NCBI GenBank assembly: GCA_016207765.1 | Contig: JACQOY010000108.1 | Span: 1-8,112, forward strand | Length of the DNA: 8,112 nucleotides | Reading direction: 5' to 3' | From: Deltaproteobacteria bacterium | GTDB taxonomy: Bacteria; UBA10199; SBBF01 | In this document: piece by piece, positions 6,597 to 8,112 of the stretch | Position numbering within the stretch: position 1 is the stretch's first letter | Layout: every line of letters starts with the position of its first letter | The notes under the pieces: model-generated | Told to the model about the DNA's origin: nothing | Database searches by the model: none | The model's input: only the letters and a program-made list of their open reading frames with translations | Position numbers and translations under genes: made by a program

Positions 6597-6603
6597 CCAC
6601 CTT
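6597..6603 (-). promoter_or_regulatory. Ribosome binding site of the ferredoxin gene
   Basis: AAGGTGG on the minus strand lies six bases before the ATG at 6590. It is one of the best Shine-Dalgarno matches in the window and fixes the start codon. Confidence 0.7.
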
Positions 6604-6681
6604 ATTAAACCGATCCTTTTCTGTCTACTCCCTTCATGGCGGCTTGACCTTCCCCAAAAATTACCTTAGAGCTTTCCTATT

Positions 6682-7677
6682 ATGTCTCTCTCTTTTGACG
6701 CCGAAACCATCTGGCAAAACAACGGCATTTCCGAGGCAGAAGCCCTTGACATACTGAAACGCACCAAAGACGATTATTTCACTTCGGTCATGCCGGTGGC
6801 CAAGGCACTCAGGGAAAAGGCCTTCGGGAATAAAATCAGCTTTTGTTCCATCACCAATGCCAAAAGCGGAGCCTGTGTGGAAGACTGCAAATTCTGCGCG
6901 CAATCGAACTCCTATAAAGGGACATTGGCCCCTGTTTACGGCCTTAAATCAGCCGACCAGATCGTCTCCGAGGCCAAAGAGGCCTCTGCCTCCGGCGCCA
7001 CCGAGTTTTCCATCGTCACCAGCGGACGCGGAATGACAAAAAAACGCGAACTCGACACGCTGGTTTCCGCGCTGGAACGCATCCACCAGGAAACGGATAT
7101 GGAATCGTGCGCCTCGCTGGGGCTCATGAGCTATGACGATCTGAAACGTTTGCGCGATGCCGGAATGACCAATTTCCACCACAACATCGAAACGGCCCGT
7201 TCGTATTTTCCGAACATCGTCACCACGCACACCTTTGACGAAGAGGTGGAAAGCTTGAAAAACGCACGAAAGCTGGGCTTTCAAATCTGTTCCGGCGGCA
7301 TTCTGGGGATGGGGGAGTCGTTGGCGCAAAGGGTGGAATTCGCCTTTGACTTGAAGGAAATCGATCCCGACTCAATCCCGCTTAATTTTTTGAATCCGCG
7401 CCCCGGAACCCCTTTGGCCGATTTAAACGACCTGACCCCGCTTGATTGTTTAAAGCTTATCTCGATGATCCGCCTTGTTTTGCCCCGCAAGGAACTTTTT
7501 GTCTGCGGGGGGCGCGAGTTGAACATGAAGGATGAACAGGAAAAGATGTTCGACGCCGGGGCGTCGGGGACGATGCTTGGAAATTATCTCACCACCCAAG
7601 GGCGGGCGGCGGACGACGACATCAACATGATCCGCTCGCTGGGGCTGGAAGTGGTCTCCCCCCACCGCACGGCTTGA
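6682..7677 (+). CDS. bioB: Biotin synthase, radical SAM enzyme, variant auxiliary-cluster ligands
   Basis: The 331-residue product inserts sulfur into dethiobiotin, the last step of biotin synthesis. The radical SAM motif is C65-x3-C69-x2-C72 (GACVEDCKFCAQS). Further family motifs are FHHNIETARSYFPNIVTTHTFDEEV (165-189), ICSGGILGMGE (202-212), DSIPLNFLNPRPGTPL (230-245), CGGRELN (275-281) and GNYLTTQGR (300-308). C143, C203 and R278 match E. coli auxiliary-cluster ligands C128, C188 and R260. The position of E. coli C97 is S110 (TEFSIVTSGRG). C55 in FCSITNAKSG and C275 are additional cysteines. This pattern resembles the anaerobe-type BioB reported to hold a [4Fe-5S] auxiliary cluster, so the enzyme need not be inactive. 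ATG 6682 gives the usual N-terminus, with only a weak ribosome binding site. No other bio gene is in the window. The last 56 bases overlap the convergent toxin reading frame. Confidence 0.94.
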   Translation: MSLSFDAETIWQNNGISEAEALDILKRTKDDYFTSVMPVAKALREKAFGNKISFCSITNAKSGACVEDCKFCAQSNSYKGTLAPVYGLKSADQIVSEAKEASASGATEFSIVTSGRGMTKKRELDTLVSALERIHQETDMESCASLGLMSYDDLKRLRDAGMTNFHHNIETARSYFPNIVTTHTFDEEVESLKNARKLGFQICSGGILGMGESLAQRVEFAFDLKEIDPDSIPLNFLNPRPGTPLADLNDLTPLDCLKLISMIRLVLPRKELFVCGGRELNMKDEQEKMFDAGASGTMLGNYLTTQGRAADDDINMIRSLGLEVVSPHRTA

Positions 7678-8077
7678 ATCCGACAATACCACTCTTCCTG
7701 ATACGGGTTGGAAACAGCAGGGCAGTTGTCGTGTCGGTTCCCACCGCCTCCGCGGCGGTGTGTCGCTTGTGCATCATTGTCGTCTCAAGATGTTTTTTCA
7801 GGTCCAGAGCCCCGTGGAAGATTCCCAAAATATCAATGTCTTTATCCCGATTGACTTGATAAACAATCCGGTAATGCCCATAGAGAAGGACCCGGATTTG
7901 TTTTGATGAGGCGGCGCCCAGACGATAGCCGCTCTCAGGAAAATCACGAAGACGCTCGATTTTTTCAATCATTCCCTTGGCGATTTTTTGGGCCACCAAG
8001 GGCTTGTCTTTGGCGATGTAGTCGCGAACATTCTTGAGCCAGTCAAAGGCTTCCTGCGACCATCTTATTTTCCCCAC
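7622..8077 (-). CDS. ParE/RelE-family toxin with extended C-terminus
   Basis: Residues 1 to about 98 match the ParE/RelE toxin fold: IRWSQEAFDWLKNVRDYIA, a helix to about 45, then DFPESGYRLG, QIRVLLYGHYRIVYQV (60-75) and IDILGIFHGALDLKKHL (81-97). Such toxins act on gyrase or on mRNA at the ribosome; which one cannot be told here. The family is normally about 90-105 residues. This frame continues another 54 residues (MMHKRHTAAEAVG onward) with no family character, through the bioB-toxin junction and 56 bases into the end of bioB, stopping at 7622. The tail was probably gained by loss of the normal stop or by insertion of a palindromic sequence. The start is GTG 8077-8075, with AAGGAG eight bases upstream (8086-8091). 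It overlaps the end of the upstream partial gene by 13 bases, the usual arrangement for a toxin-antitoxin pair. Confidence 0.82.
   Translation of the reverse strand: MGKIRWSQEAFDWLKNVRDYIAKDKPLVAQKIAKGMIEKIERLRDFPESGYRLGAASSKQIRVLLYGHYRIVYQVNRDKDIDILGIFHGALDLKKHLETTMMHKRHTAAEAVGTDTTTALLFPTRIRKSGIVGFKPCGGGRPLPAPASGSC
7742..7760. repeat. GC-rich hairpin within the toxin C-terminal extension
   Basis: CACCGCC (7742-7748) and GGCGGTG (7754-7760) form a 7-bp stem with a five-base loop. It lies between the end of bioB and the conserved part of the toxin gene. No T-run follows on either strand, so terminator function is doubtful. It may be the core of a palindromic insert that gave the toxin its extra tail. 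Confidence 0.5.
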
Positions 8078-8112
8078 GATTCAATCTCCTTCAAAACCTC
8101 CTCGTGAGGAAC
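8065..8112 (-). CDS. C-terminal end of the probable antitoxin gene (5' end outside window)
   Basis: The last 15 codons of a minus-strand gene read VPHEEVLKEIESWGK and stop at TAA 8067-8065. The frame overlaps the start of the toxin gene by 13 bases and carries the toxin ribosome binding site within it. S/P-HEEV-type ends are common in small antitoxins placed upstream of ParE/RelE toxins, which together with the overlap supports the call. Too little is visible to name the antitoxin family. Confidence 0.6.
   Translation of the reverse strand, partial: VPHEEVLKEIESWGK

Noticed and set aside
6644..6672. TTGACC as a -35 box for bioB
   Set aside because: No acceptable -10 sequence occurs 16-18 bases downstream, so a promoter cannot be supported. 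I also saw no BirA- or BioR-like operator.
1..8112. CRISPR array, tRNA, rRNA or transposase
   Set aside because: No regularly spaced direct repeats, no cloverleaf-like sequence and no transposase motif were found; the repeats present are inverted and single at each site.

Overview
The window holds conserved metabolic and housekeeping genes of a bacterium of moderate GC content. They sit with a low-complexity lineage-specific protein, the edge of a toxin-antitoxin pair, and an unusual number of palindromic intergenic elements. PgpA-type phosphatidylglycerophosphatase, a BioB of the anaerobe-like subtype, and repeat-filled junctions suggest an uncultivated Gram-negative lineage, perhaps in the former Deltaproteobacteria. 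That placement is a guess, because no taxonomic marker is present.

Layout. Plus strand, 1-1478: the 3' end of mtnA (methionine salvage), a perfect palindrome, then ilvE (branched-chain aminotransferase). Minus strand, 3776-1530: a 594-residue acidic, repeat-containing protein of unknown function, then pgpA nine bases downstream, probably one operon. An AT-rich divergent spacer (3777-4164) separates this from plus-strand genes for an aldo/keto reductase (4165-5139) and endonuclease IV (nfo, 5239-6084). A thioredoxin-fold [2Fe-2S] ferredoxin (minus, 6590-6219) is divergent from biotin synthase bioB (plus, 6682-7677). At the right edge a minus-strand ParE/RelE-family toxin gene overlaps the end of its truncated upstream partner, probably the antitoxin. 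An extended C-terminal tail makes the toxin ORF run 56 bases into the convergent end of bioB.

The genes are mostly unrelated in pathway: methionine salvage, branched-chain amino acids, phospholipid synthesis, base excision repair and biotin. Two pairings may matter. The unknown acidic protein is apparently co-transcribed with pgpA. A [2Fe-2S] ferredoxin shares a short divergent spacer with bioB, an Fe-S enzyme that consumes a cluster at each turnover.

The most striking structural feature is that several different inverted repeats fill the gene junctions almost flush with the stop codons: 518-545, 1482-1533, 5143-5231 and 6087-6219, with weaker hairpins at 3808-3842 and 7742-7760. One contributes the stop codon of pgpA and another the ribosome binding site of nfo. 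The most interesting protein-level observation is that BioB has Ser110 where E. coli BioB has Cys97, a ligand of the auxiliary [2Fe-2S] cluster. It also carries an extra upstream cysteine, which suggests the variant auxiliary-cluster type reported from anaerobes. I see no tRNA, rRNA, CRISPR array, insertion sequence or clear novel multi-gene system.
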